Positions 29,653-38,593 of a DNA stretch of 64,000 nucleotides are shown piece after piece (within the stretch, counting starts at the first letter, position 1; every line of letters begins with the position of its first letter). This DNA comes from Agarivorans litoreus (GTDB taxonomy: Bacteria; Pseudomonadota; Gammaproteobacteria; Enterobacterales; Celerinatantimonadaceae): NCBI RefSeq assembly GCF_019649015.1, contig NZ_BLPI01000001.1:1773001-1837000 (forward strand). The letters are read 5' to 3'. The position numbers and the translations under genes were made by a program. Below the pieces are notes generated by a model. It was not told where the DNA came from. It did no database searches and worked only from the letters and a program-made list of their open reading frames with translations.

Positions 29653-30468
29653 CTAGCTAGGATTTTTTAAAATATCTTGCCATGGTAGTTGTGGGTCACC
29701 CAAAGAAATAAAATTGGGGTTCTCTAAAGACTCTCGTCGGTTATAACTTAACTCTCGTAAATGCAGATCAAGCAAGGTACCGCCGGCTTCTTGTAAAATA
29801 ATTTGCGGTGCTCCGGTATCCCACTCACCAGTGGGACCAACCCTTATATAGCAATCAGCTGCACCTTCTGCCACCATGCAACTTTTTAAACTGGCACTGC
29901 CTAAGGGGTACAACTTGTAATGATAGTTACAGTTTAATATTGCCTGCAGTAAAGCTGGACGCTGAACGCGGCTCGTCGCTACTCGAATATGCTCTGGCTT
30001 ATCGGGGTAATGGCGACTTTTTATTGAAGTACGTGTACCGTTTTGCTCTTTAAAAGCACCCTGACCTTTTACCGCAGCATACAAGATTTGCACAATGGGG
30101 CCATACACCACGCCAAGCACTGGTTGGTTGTTTTGGACTAAGGCAATCTCGGTAGCAAAATCGCCACTACCAGAAACAAACTCTTGAGTACCATCAAGCG
30201 GGTCAACTAACCAATAACATTGCCAAGCCTCTCTGTCCGCTAAGCTAATATCGGCTTGTTCTTCAGATAAAATCGGGATCTCTGGGGTAAGCTTGCTAAG
30301 TGCGTCCATAATGTAATGGTGCGCAGCATAATCCGCCGAGGTTACCGGCGTAGCATCATCTTTTACTTCGCTAACAAAATCACCTTCTTCATAGATTTTA
30401 CGAATAATTTCGCCAGCACCACGAGCAATTTCAATCACCTCTGACAACACACTAGCAGGGTCTATCAT
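29653..30468 (-). CDS. cysQ: 3'(2'),5'-bisphosphate nucleotidase CysQ
   Basis: CysQ removes the 3' phosphate of PAP left by sulfate assimilation and lipid phosphopantetheinyl transfer. The inositol-monophosphatase fold shows the metal sites EEQ (LSEEQADI), DPLDGTQEF and, near the end, EWDTGAPQ. Length is 271 residues. It lies one base after nudE on the same strand, so the two form an operon. Confidence 0.93.
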   Translation of the reverse strand: MIDPASVLSEVIEIARGAGEIIRKIYEEGDFVSEVKDDATPVTSADYAAHHYIMDALSKLTPEIPILSEEQADISLADREAWQCYWLVDPLDGTQEFVSGSGDFATEIALVQNNQPVLGVVYGPIVQILYAAVKGQGAFKEQNGTRTSIKSRHYPDKPEHIRVATSRVQRPALLQAILNCNYHYKLYPLGSASLKSCMVAEGAADCYIRVGPTGEWDTGAPQIILQEAGGTLLDLHLRELSYNRRESLENPNFISLGDPQLPWQDILKNPS

Positions 30469-30469
30469 C

Positions 30470-31036
30470 CTATATACTTCTCACCTTGTTCTGCTTTAAC
30501 CATTTCTCAAGGAGTAACAATGACGCAACACTACGCGCTTCAGAAAAGGCTGGATTTGCGTACAAATTATCTATCTCATCAAGTGGTAGCTTTATCACTT
30601 CTAAGGGTTCTGGCTCATCGCCTTCCAACACACTGGGCAGCAAACCCTGCGCTACATACACCGACATATGACTAGAGAAATATCCCGGTGCTACCGATAA
30701 TTCGGTGAGTAGTTGCAAATCTTGCGCTTTAAATCCCACTTCTTCTTGTAATTCGCGGTTAGCAGCATCAATAGCCGCTTCACCACGATCAACCAAGCCT
30801 TTAACAAAGCCTAGTTCATAGCGCTCTGTTCCGGCAGCATATTCACTAATAAGCAGCAGCTCATTTTGCTCAGTAATCGGTAATACCATTACTGCGCCCC
30901 GTCCTGAGCCGACTAAGCGTTCATAAATCCGTCGTTCACCATTGCTAAACTCGAGATGTAGTTCTTCAATTTTGAAGAAGCGACTTTCGGCAGCGATGGC
31001 GCTGTCTAATAATCGAGGCGGATGATGCTTGCTCAT
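30470..31036 (-). CDS. nudE: ADP compounds hydrolase NudE (Nudix)
   Basis: The 188-residue protein carries a complete Nudix box: G, five residues, E, seven residues, RELQEEVGF (GLVDRGEAAIDAANRELQEE region). NudE cleaves ADP-ribose, NADH and diadenosine polyphosphates. It is first in a nudE-cysQ operon and divergent from yrfG, the same neighbourhood as in many Gammaproteobacteria. Confidence 0.92.
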   Translation of the reverse strand: MSKHHPPRLLDSAIAAESRFFKIEELHLEFSNGERRIYERLVGSGRGAVMVLPITEQNELLLISEYAAGTERYELGFVKGLVDRGEAAIDAANRELQEEVGFKAQDLQLLTELSVAPGYFSSHMSVYVAQGLLPSVLEGDEPEPLEVIKLPLDEIDNLYANPAFSEARSVASLLLLEKWLKQNKVRSI

Positions 31037-31111
31037 CTATCTTCCTGCTATCATTAACGTAATGTCATTGTTACATTGCTGTTAGAAGCACTCAAGGATT
31101 AGCGACTAAGA

Positions 31112-31774
31112 ATGTTTGACTGGACTAAAATCGATACTGTTTTATTAGATATGGATGGCACTTTATTAGATCTGCATTACGATAATTACTTTTGGATGCA
31201 TTATCTGCCCATCTCCTTCGCCCACCAAAATAACTTAAGTTTAGATGAGGCGCGTGAGCGTTTGTTCGCCGACTACGAAACCGTATCCGGCACTCTAGAT
31301 TGGTATTGCTTCGATTATTGGAGCAATAAAACCAATATTGATATTCGCAACTTAAAAACAGAAGTTGAACATAAGATTCAATGGCGAGACGATGTAAAAC
31401 CCTTCTTAGAAGCGCTCGCTACAGCGGGGAAGAAACGGGTATTGCTGACCAACTGTCACCCCGACGGGCTGACTACCAAAATTAAAGTAACCGGCCTAGA
31501 TCAATACCTTGATACTTTGTTTAGTGCCCACCAGTTTGGTTACCCTAAAGAAGATCCCAAGCTTTGGCAGGCTTTAATAGAGCACCATCCTTTTGACCCT
31601 GAACGTACTTTGTTTATTGACGACAACGAAACCGTGCTCGATCAAGCCAACAAGTTTGGCATTAAGTATCTGTTAGGGATTAATAATCCTGATTCAAAAC
31701 AGGCCAGTAAAGAATTTACCCACTACCCGTCTATAGATAACTACCATCATTTCACTAAAGAACTATTAGGCTAG
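31112..31774 (+). CDS. yrfG: GMP/IMP nucleotidase YrfG (HAD superfamily)
   Basis: The 220-residue HAD phosphatase has motif I DMDGTLLDLHYDNYFW, motif II LLTNCHPDG, the motif III lysine in YPKEDPK and motif IV FIDDNETVLD. YrfG dephosphorylates GMP and IMP. Divergent from nudE, with a 75-base shared promoter region, and followed by a terminator before the gsp operon. Confidence 0.9.
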   Translation: MFDWTKIDTVLLDMDGTLLDLHYDNYFWMHYLPISFAHQNNLSLDEARERLFADYETVSGTLDWYCFDYWSNKTNIDIRNLKTEVEHKIQWRDDVKPFLEALATAGKKRVLLTNCHPDGLTTKIKVTGLDQYLDTLFSAHQFGYPKEDPKLWQALIEHHPFDPERTLFIDDNETVLDQANKFGIKYLLGINNPDSKQASKEFTHYPSIDNYHHFTKELLG

Positions 31775-31789
31775 CAGAACTAAGCAAAC

Positions 31790-31818
31790 AAAAAAGCTAG
31801 CTCTAAGAGCTAGCTTTT
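31790..31818. terminator. Bidirectional terminator between yrfG and gspN
   Basis: AAAAGCTAGCTC (31792-31803) pairs perfectly with GAGCTAGCTTTT (31807-31818) around a three-base loop. It closes both yrfG and the 11-kb gsp operon, whose last stop is at 31822. Confidence 0.9.
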
Positions 31819-31821
31819 ACT

Positions 31822-32577
31822 TTACCGAGGCAGGCGGCCTTGTTGCTTAAAGCGATAAAAACCTTGGGGGTCGGGGCGGCCTATGTACTTAAGGTTCCCA
31901 CTCATGGTGTTAGGCATTTCTGCGCCCGCTTTAATTTTACCTTCGGCCAACCAATTTGGCTGTCCAACAGAGGCTAGCAATTCCAACTCTAGCTGAGAAT
32001 CGCTATGCTTGAGCTGAATAGTAGGTTGCCCTTCATTACAGCTTAGCTGTGCATTTGCGTTATCTAAGCGTAATTCGCCTAATGGGGTACCAATTAACGG
32101 ACCTAGCCAAAGCAGTTGCCCGGCTAATTTCTCACACCACGGGCTGCCTTGGCTGGCTTCGGCAAGGTTTAATTGAATATCACCTTCAATAGATAAGGGC
32201 AGCGGCATTGGCACCTGTTCAACTACCCAACTGGCAGGGGCTTCTAATTGCCAATCTTTGACATACCAACCGGAAAAGCTCAAACCTACTTGCCCTTCTC
32301 CATGTAGCTCTTGACCAGTACCAAGCTGCACGTCAGCAGCAATTCGCCCCAACAATAAGGCGCTGGGTTTTAACTGCCAACTTACTTGGTTTAGGCTTAA
32401 GTTTGGCGTATCAACACTGCTCAACTTGCCATTCCATAAGCTGCCACTGGGTTGATTAAGCGCAATACCTTTTGGCAATGGTGCATAATTGAGTACTACG
32501 GCCAAGGGCGTGGTAGCTATCAAACTAACCAAATACACCAATATAAGTAATAGCGCTAAAGCGAGGTACTTCTTCAT
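31822..32577 (-). CDS. gspN: Type II secretion system protein N
   Basis: The 251-residue GspN has one N-terminal membrane helix (about 5-25) and a periplasmic beta-rich domain with the family pattern LNQPSGSLWNGKLSSV and SWQLKPSALLLGRIAADV. It is an accessory component, not essential in all systems, and is thought to link inner- and outer-membrane parts. Last gene of the operon; its start overlaps gspM by four bases. Confidence 0.88.
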   Translation of the reverse strand: MKKYLALALLLILVYLVSLIATTPLAVVLNYAPLPKGIALNQPSGSLWNGKLSSVDTPNLSLNQVSWQLKPSALLLGRIAADVQLGTGQELHGEGQVGLSFSGWYVKDWQLEAPASWVVEQVPMPLPLSIEGDIQLNLAEASQGSPWCEKLAGQLLWLGPLIGTPLGELRLDNANAQLSCNEGQPTIQLKHSDSQLELELLASVGQPNWLAEGKIKAGAEMPNTMSGNLKYIGRPDPQGFYRFKQQGRLPR

Positions 32578-33044
32578 TCAGCTTTTCCTAAACGTAAACG
32601 TCGAACACCAACAATGCCCTCTGGTTTACCTTCATCTAAATCTACATTTTCAACAATAATGCCATAGCGCTGACTAAGCATTTTTAACCAAATCATCAAC
32701 TGATTAAACGGCACACTTTCAATCCACACCTCTACCTCATCACCCTTAGGTTGAATGCGGCTGATCGTAATCCGCTGCTGGCGTGCTGAACTGCTAACCG
32801 CTTGGCTTACTTTTACATCGCTGTTGGTTTGCTGCGGACGTCCATTAGCAATAATTAACGATCCTTTCTCTTGAACCCACTGCAAAGTTTGCTGTTGATT
32901 CTCTAAGCGCTGTTTAGCTTGCGCATTTGCACTTGCAATAGGAGACCAAATACCCCAATACAAAACGGCTATCGCCACTAATACCGTGGCAGCCGTAACC
33001 AGGTTTTGTTCACGCTTATTTAAACTTTGCCACCACTGCTTCAT
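32574..33044 (-). CDS. gspM: Type II secretion system protein M
   Basis: A 156-residue bitopic protein: a short cytosolic segment (WWQSLNKREQNLV), a membrane helix at about 17-36, then a periplasmic ferredoxin-like domain. GspM stabilises GspL and the inner-membrane platform that holds the GspE ATPase. It overlaps both neighbours by four bases. Confidence 0.9.
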   Translation of the reverse strand: MKQWWQSLNKREQNLVTAATVLVAIAVLYWGIWSPIASANAQAKQRLENQQQTLQWVQEKGSLIIANGRPQQTNSDVKVSQAVSSSARQQRITISRIQPKGDEVEVWIESVPFNQLMIWLKMLSQRYGIIVENVDLDEGKPEGIVGVRRLRLGKAE

Positions 33045-34243
33045 GATGCGTTCCTTATGACTAACGTGCCAACCACCGCACCTGCTTTATTGCTCAAGGT
33101 ACCTTGTTCACTTTCGAAAGGCTGAACCGACTGGCGAAACTGCTCAAAAGTTTGGAAATTTTTGGCTTGTGCCTGCAAACGTATTTCACCTTTTTCATGG
33201 TCATAGCGCAGGCTAATCGGGTTCAGATCTTTGTTTTTGTCAAAAGCAGTAGAGAGATGAATCATCATCATCAAGAAATCTTGCTGGGGAGCCTCGCCAA
33301 TTCCGGCAAGAGCTTTGCGAAAATCACTACGGATACGACTATCACGAACGCGTGAAACTTCAGGAAATACCCTTTTGTAAACAGTTCGAATGTTTTCATC
33401 AACACGGGCAATTTGTTGTTCTGTTTTGTGGGTATCAATAAGTTGATAGGCCAAGGCCAATACAAAACACACTCCGGCGGCAATAGCCACTTTTCGCCAC
33501 TGCAGCCAAAGTTGCGCAAGAGGGTTAGCCGCCGCATAGCGCCCTTGAAGCAAATTCAGCTTGGCTTTTTTCGCCCCGTCACTTAATAGCTTCATCGGCA
33601 GTTCGGGAGCCCCCGCTTGCCACTTTATTGATTCTTCATCCAACTTAGGTGCAGGGCTATAGTGTTGAATCACTAACTCAGGATACTGTTTAGCGATAAG
33701 CGGAAAAGCGGTGGGAAGCCATGTTTCATCAACACTCATTACTCGCCCATCGGCGAAACGGAATAACCATTGTTGGTTAAGCTGAATGGCTGTCGCTTGG
33801 CCTGCTTCGGCTTCAGGTAAACATAGAGCGTCAACACACCAAGTTTGGCTTGCTATGCCGGCAGTTTCAAGCATGTCTAGCCAGCTTTCCATCTGCTGAT
33901 GGCTTACGCAAGCAACATCAATGCTATCTTTGCCTTTGTCTAGCAAGCAAATATGTAGATTGTCGGGGTCTTGCGCCAACTGCTCTTCGAGCATAAAAGG
34001 CGCAACCTGCTGCCATGAGCGCTGTGCCGACTTAGGCAAATCTAAGCGGTGCTGGCTAATATCACTAGCCGGAATCAATACGATAACACGGCGCTGTTCG
34101 GTCTTGTCTTGTAGCAAACCTAATTCGGCACTACTGGACAATTCACCGGCAGCAATAAGCTCCTGCTCGCTGTCAGACCAAACCATCCAGTTAATAACTT
34201 CTTTGCCGGTGCTCGGCAGGCGAATGATGAGTTGTTCGTTCAC
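33041..34243 (-). CDS. gspL: Type II secretion system protein L
   Basis: The 400-residue protein has the actin-like cytoplasmic region (about 1-240) that binds GspE, a membrane helix (about 252-270, VAIAAGVCFVLALAYQLI) and a periplasmic ferredoxin-like domain. It couples ATPase motion to the platform of GspF, GspM and GspC. Confidence 0.92.
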   Translation of the reverse strand: MNEQLIIRLPSTGKEVINWMVWSDSEQELIAAGELSSSAELGLLQDKTEQRRVIVLIPASDISQHRLDLPKSAQRSWQQVAPFMLEEQLAQDPDNLHICLLDKGKDSIDVACVSHQQMESWLDMLETAGIASQTWCVDALCLPEAEAGQATAIQLNQQWLFRFADGRVMSVDETWLPTAFPLIAKQYPELVIQHYSPAPKLDEESIKWQAGAPELPMKLLSDGAKKAKLNLLQGRYAAANPLAQLWLQWRKVAIAAGVCFVLALAYQLIDTHKTEQQIARVDENIRTVYKRVFPEVSRVRDSRIRSDFRKALAGIGEAPQQDFLMMMIHLSTAFDKNKDLNPISLRYDHEKGEIRLQAQAKNFQTFEQFRQSVQPFESEQGTLSNKAGAVVGTLVIRNAS

Positions 34244-35226
34244 AGTTCGTCTCCGTAAGAACGTCTAATCACTTTAAGATCAGAAGTACCACTGCGCTGA
34301 ATAACGCTGGTCATTTGTGCTTGTCCTTGTTCATTTTCCACTAACAGTTGAGCCTTAAAGTAGTTCGATTGCAGCGACATTGTTTGCTGTAAACCCGGTT
34401 GAGTAAGCGGGATCCCCGCTAACGCTGGATGAGTCATCATCTCATCCAAGGTACGATACCCCTCATCGGGACGGTCATTCAAGACCTGCTGTGCGCCGGT
34501 GTTATCCAAATTGGGATAAAATAGCGCTTCTAAAAGTTGCGGCTGATCGGCTGCTACCGTATTCACATTTATCGCTAAGCCAGTCTCGGGTATCGCGCAG
34601 ATAAAAGGTGCAACCCGGCGATATATTCCTGCAGTAACGCCATAAACCGCTCTAAATTCACTTTTATCTACCATCGGCATATTCGCTGGCAGGTAAGAAG
34701 GGTTTAAACCTTCATATACACCGTCTTCAGCCCCTTGTGGCAAAGGAATAGTATCTGCATCAATCCAATCTCTAGTCGCATCAGTTATTTGCTCTGCGCT
34801 ATAGGCATCAACACCAACCGCCACCAACAAGCCAATAAACTGATCAGCCACTTTAGGTGGTTGCCCGTCAGTTTTATTTGGTTGCCCTAACGCATTTAGA
34901 TTAAAACAGGCCTGCATATCTACAATTTGGCCTTTAATCACCGAATCTTCAACCGGGAACACCATACCTTCGGTGGCCCAATATTGGCCAAGATGCACCC
35001 TATCATCATCCTCTAAATCTTGCTTTATCACTTTTAAGGCAAAAGCTTCGGCGCCCGATAGCATCCAGTTTGAGCGTAACGAATGCTGCAAGTTAGTCGC
35101 TCTAGCTAAATCTAGTTGCAAGCGCTGACTAAACTGCGCCGCCACTACCACCATTACCGCTAAAATGAGCATTACGGTAAGCAGGGCAACTCCACGTTGT
35201 TTTGTCGGTAGGCTTTCGATAGCCAT
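34240..35226 (-). CDS. gspK: Type II secretion minor pseudopilin GspK
   Basis: At 328 residues this is the large minor pseudopilin that caps the pseudopilus tip with GspI and GspJ. Its prepilin signal is KQRG|VALLTVMLILAVMVVV. As in other GspK proteins the glutamate at mature position 5 is absent, here threonine, which fits its position at the very tip. The large globular domain contains ACFNLNALGQ. Its start overlaps the gspJ stop by one base. Confidence 0.93.
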   Translation of the reverse strand: MAIESLPTKQRGVALLTVMLILAVMVVVAAQFSQRLQLDLARATNLQHSLRSNWMLSGAEAFALKVIKQDLEDDDRVHLGQYWATEGMVFPVEDSVIKGQIVDMQACFNLNALGQPNKTDGQPPKVADQFIGLLVAVGVDAYSAEQITDATRDWIDADTIPLPQGAEDGVYEGLNPSYLPANMPMVDKSEFRAVYGVTAGIYRRVAPFICAIPETGLAINVNTVAADQPQLLEALFYPNLDNTGAQQVLNDRPDEGYRTLDEMMTHPALAGIPLTQPGLQQTMSLQSNYFKAQLLVENEQGQAQMTSVIQRSGTSDLKVIRRSYGDEL

Positions 35227-35951
35227 TAGCTGCCCTCCGGTGGAGGCTGACTTCCCGAGTTATTGCCACCGCTATTATTACTACCGTCGCTACCACCGTT
35301 GCCGCCTTGGCTATTACTCGCATCCTCTTGAGCCTGACTGGCCACTGGCGATCTGCTACCTTCTGGGCTTAAAAACACCCTGCGTAATTCACCATAATCT
35401 TTATGTCGCAAGGTCACTTCTACCGCACGCGGTAGTTGATTGCTATCTGACACTTGCTGGCTCCAACCACTAGAACCATGAAAGCGAAAGTTGAGCTCTT
35501 CAACATCGTTAAGCAACACCATTTCGCGGGGTTCGTAACCCACAACAGCATCGGGATGGTTGTAAAAGCGTTTAATCAATTTTTCGTCTTTTAACAAATA
35601 TGCCACGCGTTGCAGTTGCGAACGACGAATCACCGATTGCGGGTTACGCCAGCCTAACACCAGCATTTCAATGCCCATGTCATCGCTTTCTAACAAATAC
35701 TTCTCAGCCATGATTAAGGGGCGCTGCTCTTCGGTTTCATCTCTCACCGAACGCGGTGCCAGCTGAGTAAAATCGCGTTGCATAAAAAACATCGCGCGTT
35801 GCAAGGCTTGCAGGCTTTCGCCATGGCGCTGCGAAATCTCATCGCTACGCATAACCCCTTGCAATACTTGGTAAGCAGCCATAGTAAGCAAAGCAAAAAT
35901 AACAATTGCCACCAGCATTTCTAATAAGGTAAAACCGCGCTGCTTCATCAA
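35226..35951 (-). CDS. gspJ: Type II secretion minor pseudopilin GspJ with a Gly/Ser/Asn tail
   Basis: The prepilin signal KQRG|FTLLEMLVAIVIFALL has Glu at mature position 5 and the expected tip-pseudopilin core follows (MFFMQRDFTQLAPR, YLLESDDM). The protein is 241 residues, longer than the usual 190-210, because of a C-terminal tail from about residue 202 made almost only of Gly, Ser, Asn, Gln and Pro. That tail is not part of the known fold. The coding region overlaps gspI by four bases and gspK by one. Confidence 0.9.
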   Translation of the reverse strand: MMKQRGFTLLEMLVAIVIFALLTMAAYQVLQGVMRSDEISQRHGESLQALQRAMFFMQRDFTQLAPRSVRDETEEQRPLIMAEKYLLESDDMGIEMLVLGWRNPQSVIRRSQLQRVAYLLKDEKLIKRFYNHPDAVVGYEPREMVLLNDVEELNFRFHGSSGWSQQVSDSNQLPRAVEVTLRHKDYGELRRVFLSPEGSRSPVASQAQEDASNSQGGNGGSDGSNNSGGNNSGSQPPPEGS

Positions 35952-36310
35952 CGGCTCACATAGCTAGTTATTTCGGCCAAGGCGGATTTTTCCTCGGCAT
36001 TGCGATAAACCGAAATAGTCACTGCCACAAAATTAGGATCGCCAGTAGCTACTCCTTGTGAGCGCCAATGCCAATCAGTATCACCAAATTTTGTAGTTCC
36101 TTTTCGACTAGACGTGCCGGGCCAGGTCTTACTGAGCTTAAGCTCGGCCATTTGATTGTCGGCAATCCATAGGGCAAAGGTTTTATCTTGAATGTAAGTT
36201 AAACTGCGCAGGTTTTCTGAGGCACTTTTCATGACCGCCGTACCTGCAATGGCTAGCACCGCTAAAGCCACCATCACTTCTAGTAAGGTCATCCCCCGTT
36301 GCTTATTCAT
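35948..36310 (-). CDS. gspI: Type II secretion minor pseudopilin GspI
   Basis: A 120-residue minor pseudopilin with prepilin signal KQRG|MTLLEVMVALAVLAIA and the GspI-specific features FALWIADNQMAEL and TDWHWRSQ. GspI nucleates the tip complex with GspJ and GspK. It overlaps both neighbours by four bases. Confidence 0.92.
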   Translation of the reverse strand: MNKQRGMTLLEVMVALAVLAIAGTAVMKSASENLRSLTYIQDKTFALWIADNQMAELKLSKTWPGTSSRKGTTKFGDTDWHWRSQGVATGDPNFVAVTISVYRNAEEKSALAEITSYVSR

Positions 36311-36897
36311 TGCTCTAGATCTCGAGCGATGGTGAGCTGACCTAAATCATCGCTGCTTACTTGCCAGCGATTAAGGCTATCTTCATAAGCAAACACCAGT
36401 TTAAAGGGCGTCACTTCACCACTACTTAGCAGCAATACTTGTGGCACTATGGTTTGTTCAACTTCCTCGGTGATGAAGTCTTTTTCAAACAAGCCATCAC
36501 CTTCGAAACCTAAGGTACCACTGCCATAACCTTGTTCTTCGAGCTCCACATTTTCTAGGCTTAACTCTAGAAAATACGGTTCTTCAAATACTTTTTCTTT
36601 AAAAATTCGATCGTTAAGTTTTACCCAGCGCTGTTTTTCCATCCGCACAAACTGGTACTTTTCGGCATCACTGTAAATGCCATAATCATAGCCAGTAAGC
36701 AGCGCCTGCTCTTGAGCATATTGAATCAAAGCGGCTAAACGCTTGGCTTGTTGTTCAACGATCTTTTGCTCGCTCGAACCCGATACTGACATAACAACCG
36801 AATAGATGCCCATCGACATTAATAACAATACCAAAATAACCTCCAGCAAGGTAAAACCTTGCTGGCGATTGCGATGAGCTAAGCGAGACTTAAGCAA
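36307..36897 (-). CDS. gspH: Type II secretion minor pseudopilin GspH
   Basis: The 196-residue protein begins with a prepilin signal RQQG|FTLLEVILVLLLMSMG and has the GspH-type domain with LAALIQYAQEQALLTGYDYGI. GspH links the tip complex to the GspG filament. One base separates it from gspG upstream. Confidence 0.91.
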   Translation of the reverse strand: MLKSRLAHRNRQQGFTLLEVILVLLLMSMGIYSVVMSVSGSSEQKIVEQQAKRLAALIQYAQEQALLTGYDYGIYSDAEKYQFVRMEKQRWVKLNDRIFKEKVFEEPYFLELSLENVELEEQGYGSGTLGFEGDGLFEKDFITEEVEQTIVPQVLLLSSGEVTPFKLVFAYEDSLNRWQVSSDDLGQLTIARDLEQ

Positions 36898-36898
36898 T

Positions 36899-37339
36899 TT
36901 ACTGATCTAAGTTCCAGTTACCAATATCGTCACTGGTACCTTCTTCGCCGTCTAAACCAGCACTAAAGATATCAATACGCCCCTTTTCACCTGGGCTAAT
37001 TAAAATGTAATCATTACCCCATGGGTCTTTTTGTAGACGACGTAAGTAGCCGTCTTCTGGATAATTACGCGGCTCTGGACCAGAACTTGGTTTAGTGACC
37101 AAGGCTTCTAGACCTTGCTCAGTAGTGGGGTAACGCGAGTTATCCAGACGGTACATGTCTAAGGCATTTTCTAGAGCGATAATATCGGTTTTTGCCTTTT
37201 GAATATCGGCTTTTTCTTTGTTCCCTAATAGGTTAGGAACAACTAAACCGGCCAATATACCTAGAATTACAATCACCACCATCACCTCTAGCAAGGTAAA
37301 ACCTCGGCTAGTTGCTTGAGTGTGCGTCGACTTTTGCAT
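36899..37339 (-). CDS. gspG: Type II secretion major pseudopilin GspG
   Basis: The 146-residue major pseudopilin has SRG|FTLLEVMVVIVILGILAGLV and the characteristic core LENALDMYRLDNSRYPTTEQGL, DGYLRRLQKDPWGNDY and the calcium-site region SAGLDGEEGTSDDIGNW. Repeated addition of this subunit drives secretion in piston or screw fashion. It is cleaved by a prepilin peptidase that must be encoded elsewhere, as no gspO is present here. Confidence 0.96.
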   Translation of the reverse strand: MQKSTHTQATSRGFTLLEVMVVIVILGILAGLVVPNLLGNKEKADIQKAKTDIIALENALDMYRLDNSRYPTTEQGLEALVTKPSSGPEPRNYPEDGYLRRLQKDPWGNDYILISPGEKGRIDIFSAGLDGEEGTSDDIGNWNLDQ

Positions 37340-37367
37340 GTTACTTACTCCGAAATACCGGCAGGTG

Positions 37368-38585
37368 CTATAGCCCCACCATGTTATTAAGTTCCAAAAT
37401 CGGCAATAGAATTGCCATTACGATAAATAGCACGATACCCGCCATAGTCACGATCAAGGCAGGCTCGAATATCCCTAATGCTATGTTCACTTGTGTTTCG
37501 AACTGGCGGTCTTGGTTATCTGCCGCGCGTTCTAACATTCCTTCCAATTCCCCTGAACGCTCACCACTGGCGATCATGTGTAGCATCATCGGTGGGAACA
37601 ATTTGGTGGCTTCTAGTGAAGAGTGCAAACTGCCGCCTTCGCGTACTTTAGAGGCGGCATCCAATACCTGAGCACGTGCGTAATCATTGGTAAGTACTTC
37701 ACCGGCAATGCCCATACCTTCTAACAAAGGCACGGCACTGGCATTCAAAATACTTAAGGTTCTAGCAAAGCGCGCGGTATTAAGCCCCTTGCTCACCTTA
37801 CCCACCACTGGCATGCCTAAAATTCGCTGGTGCCATTTCATTCTTATGCTGTCTTTCTGCAATAAACGCTGCCAAAGCACCATCGCTAGCATGCCGCCAA
37901 TTAAGAAGAACAGGCCATAATCACTCACTAGTTCACTCACATAAATCAAAAACTTAGTGGCGTTGGGCAGCTCCTGTCCCATGTGTTCAAACTGCGCTAC
38001 AACCTTAGGTACTACCGATACCAACAGAATCGCAATAACACCTAAACACACAAAGGTAAGTACTGCTGGGTAGATTAAAGCTTGCATGGTTTTCATGCGC
38101 ATCGCTTGGCGCTGCTCGGTGTAGTCGGCTAAACGATCAAGCACTTTATCTAGGTGGCCTGATTTTTCGCCTGCGGCCACCATGGCGCAATATAGTTTTT
38201 CGAATACGTCGGGGAATTCGGCCATGCTATCGGCCAAGCTGTAACCTTCTACAACTTTAGAGCGCACCCCAAGAATGATACTTTTAAGCTTGGGTTTGTC
38301 GCATTGCTGCCCCACCGCCTTGAGCGACTCTTCAATAGGCATTGCGGCCGCAACCAAAGTCGCGAGTTGGCGAGTTAATAGGGCTAAATCTGAGGTGCTA
38401 ACTTTGCTTCGCAAACGAAAACCAGCGCTGGCTTTTTGAGCACGCTCAGCCACTTGCTCAATTTTGAGCGGGGTTAAGCCTTGCTCACGTAGATGAGCGC
38501 GAACCTGACGCGCCGATTCAGCTTCATGAACTCCGTTAGATTTTTTGCCCTTTTTATTAAAGGCTTGATACTCAAATGCTGGCAT
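37368..38585 (-). CDS. gspF: Type II secretion inner-membrane platform protein GspF
   Basis: The 405-residue polytopic protein has the duplicated GspF domain: the first cytoplasmic half with LALLTRQLATLVAAAMPIEESL, the second with RFARTLSILNASAVPLLEGM, and three membrane helices. It sits at the centre of the platform and is turned or gated by GspE. It lies between gspE (8 bases) and gspG (28 bases). Confidence 0.95.
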   Translation of the reverse strand: MPAFEYQAFNKKGKKSNGVHEAESARQVRAHLREQGLTPLKIEQVAERAQKASAGFRLRSKVSTSDLALLTRQLATLVAAAMPIEESLKAVGQQCDKPKLKSIILGVRSKVVEGYSLADSMAEFPDVFEKLYCAMVAAGEKSGHLDKVLDRLADYTEQRQAMRMKTMQALIYPAVLTFVCLGVIAILLVSVVPKVVAQFEHMGQELPNATKFLIYVSELVSDYGLFFLIGGMLAMVLWQRLLQKDSIRMKWHQRILGMPVVGKVSKGLNTARFARTLSILNASAVPLLEGMGIAGEVLTNDYARAQVLDAASKVREGGSLHSSLEATKLFPPMMLHMIASGERSGELEGMLERAADNQDRQFETQVNIALGIFEPALIVTMAGIVLFIVMAILLPILELNNMVGL

Positions 38586-38593
38586 TAGACTAA

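Noticed and set aside
35226-35350. GspJ tail as a sign of a frameshift or fused gene
   Set aside because: The stop and the overlapping gspK start are intact and the tail is in one continuous frame, so it is an extension and not an error visible from sequence.
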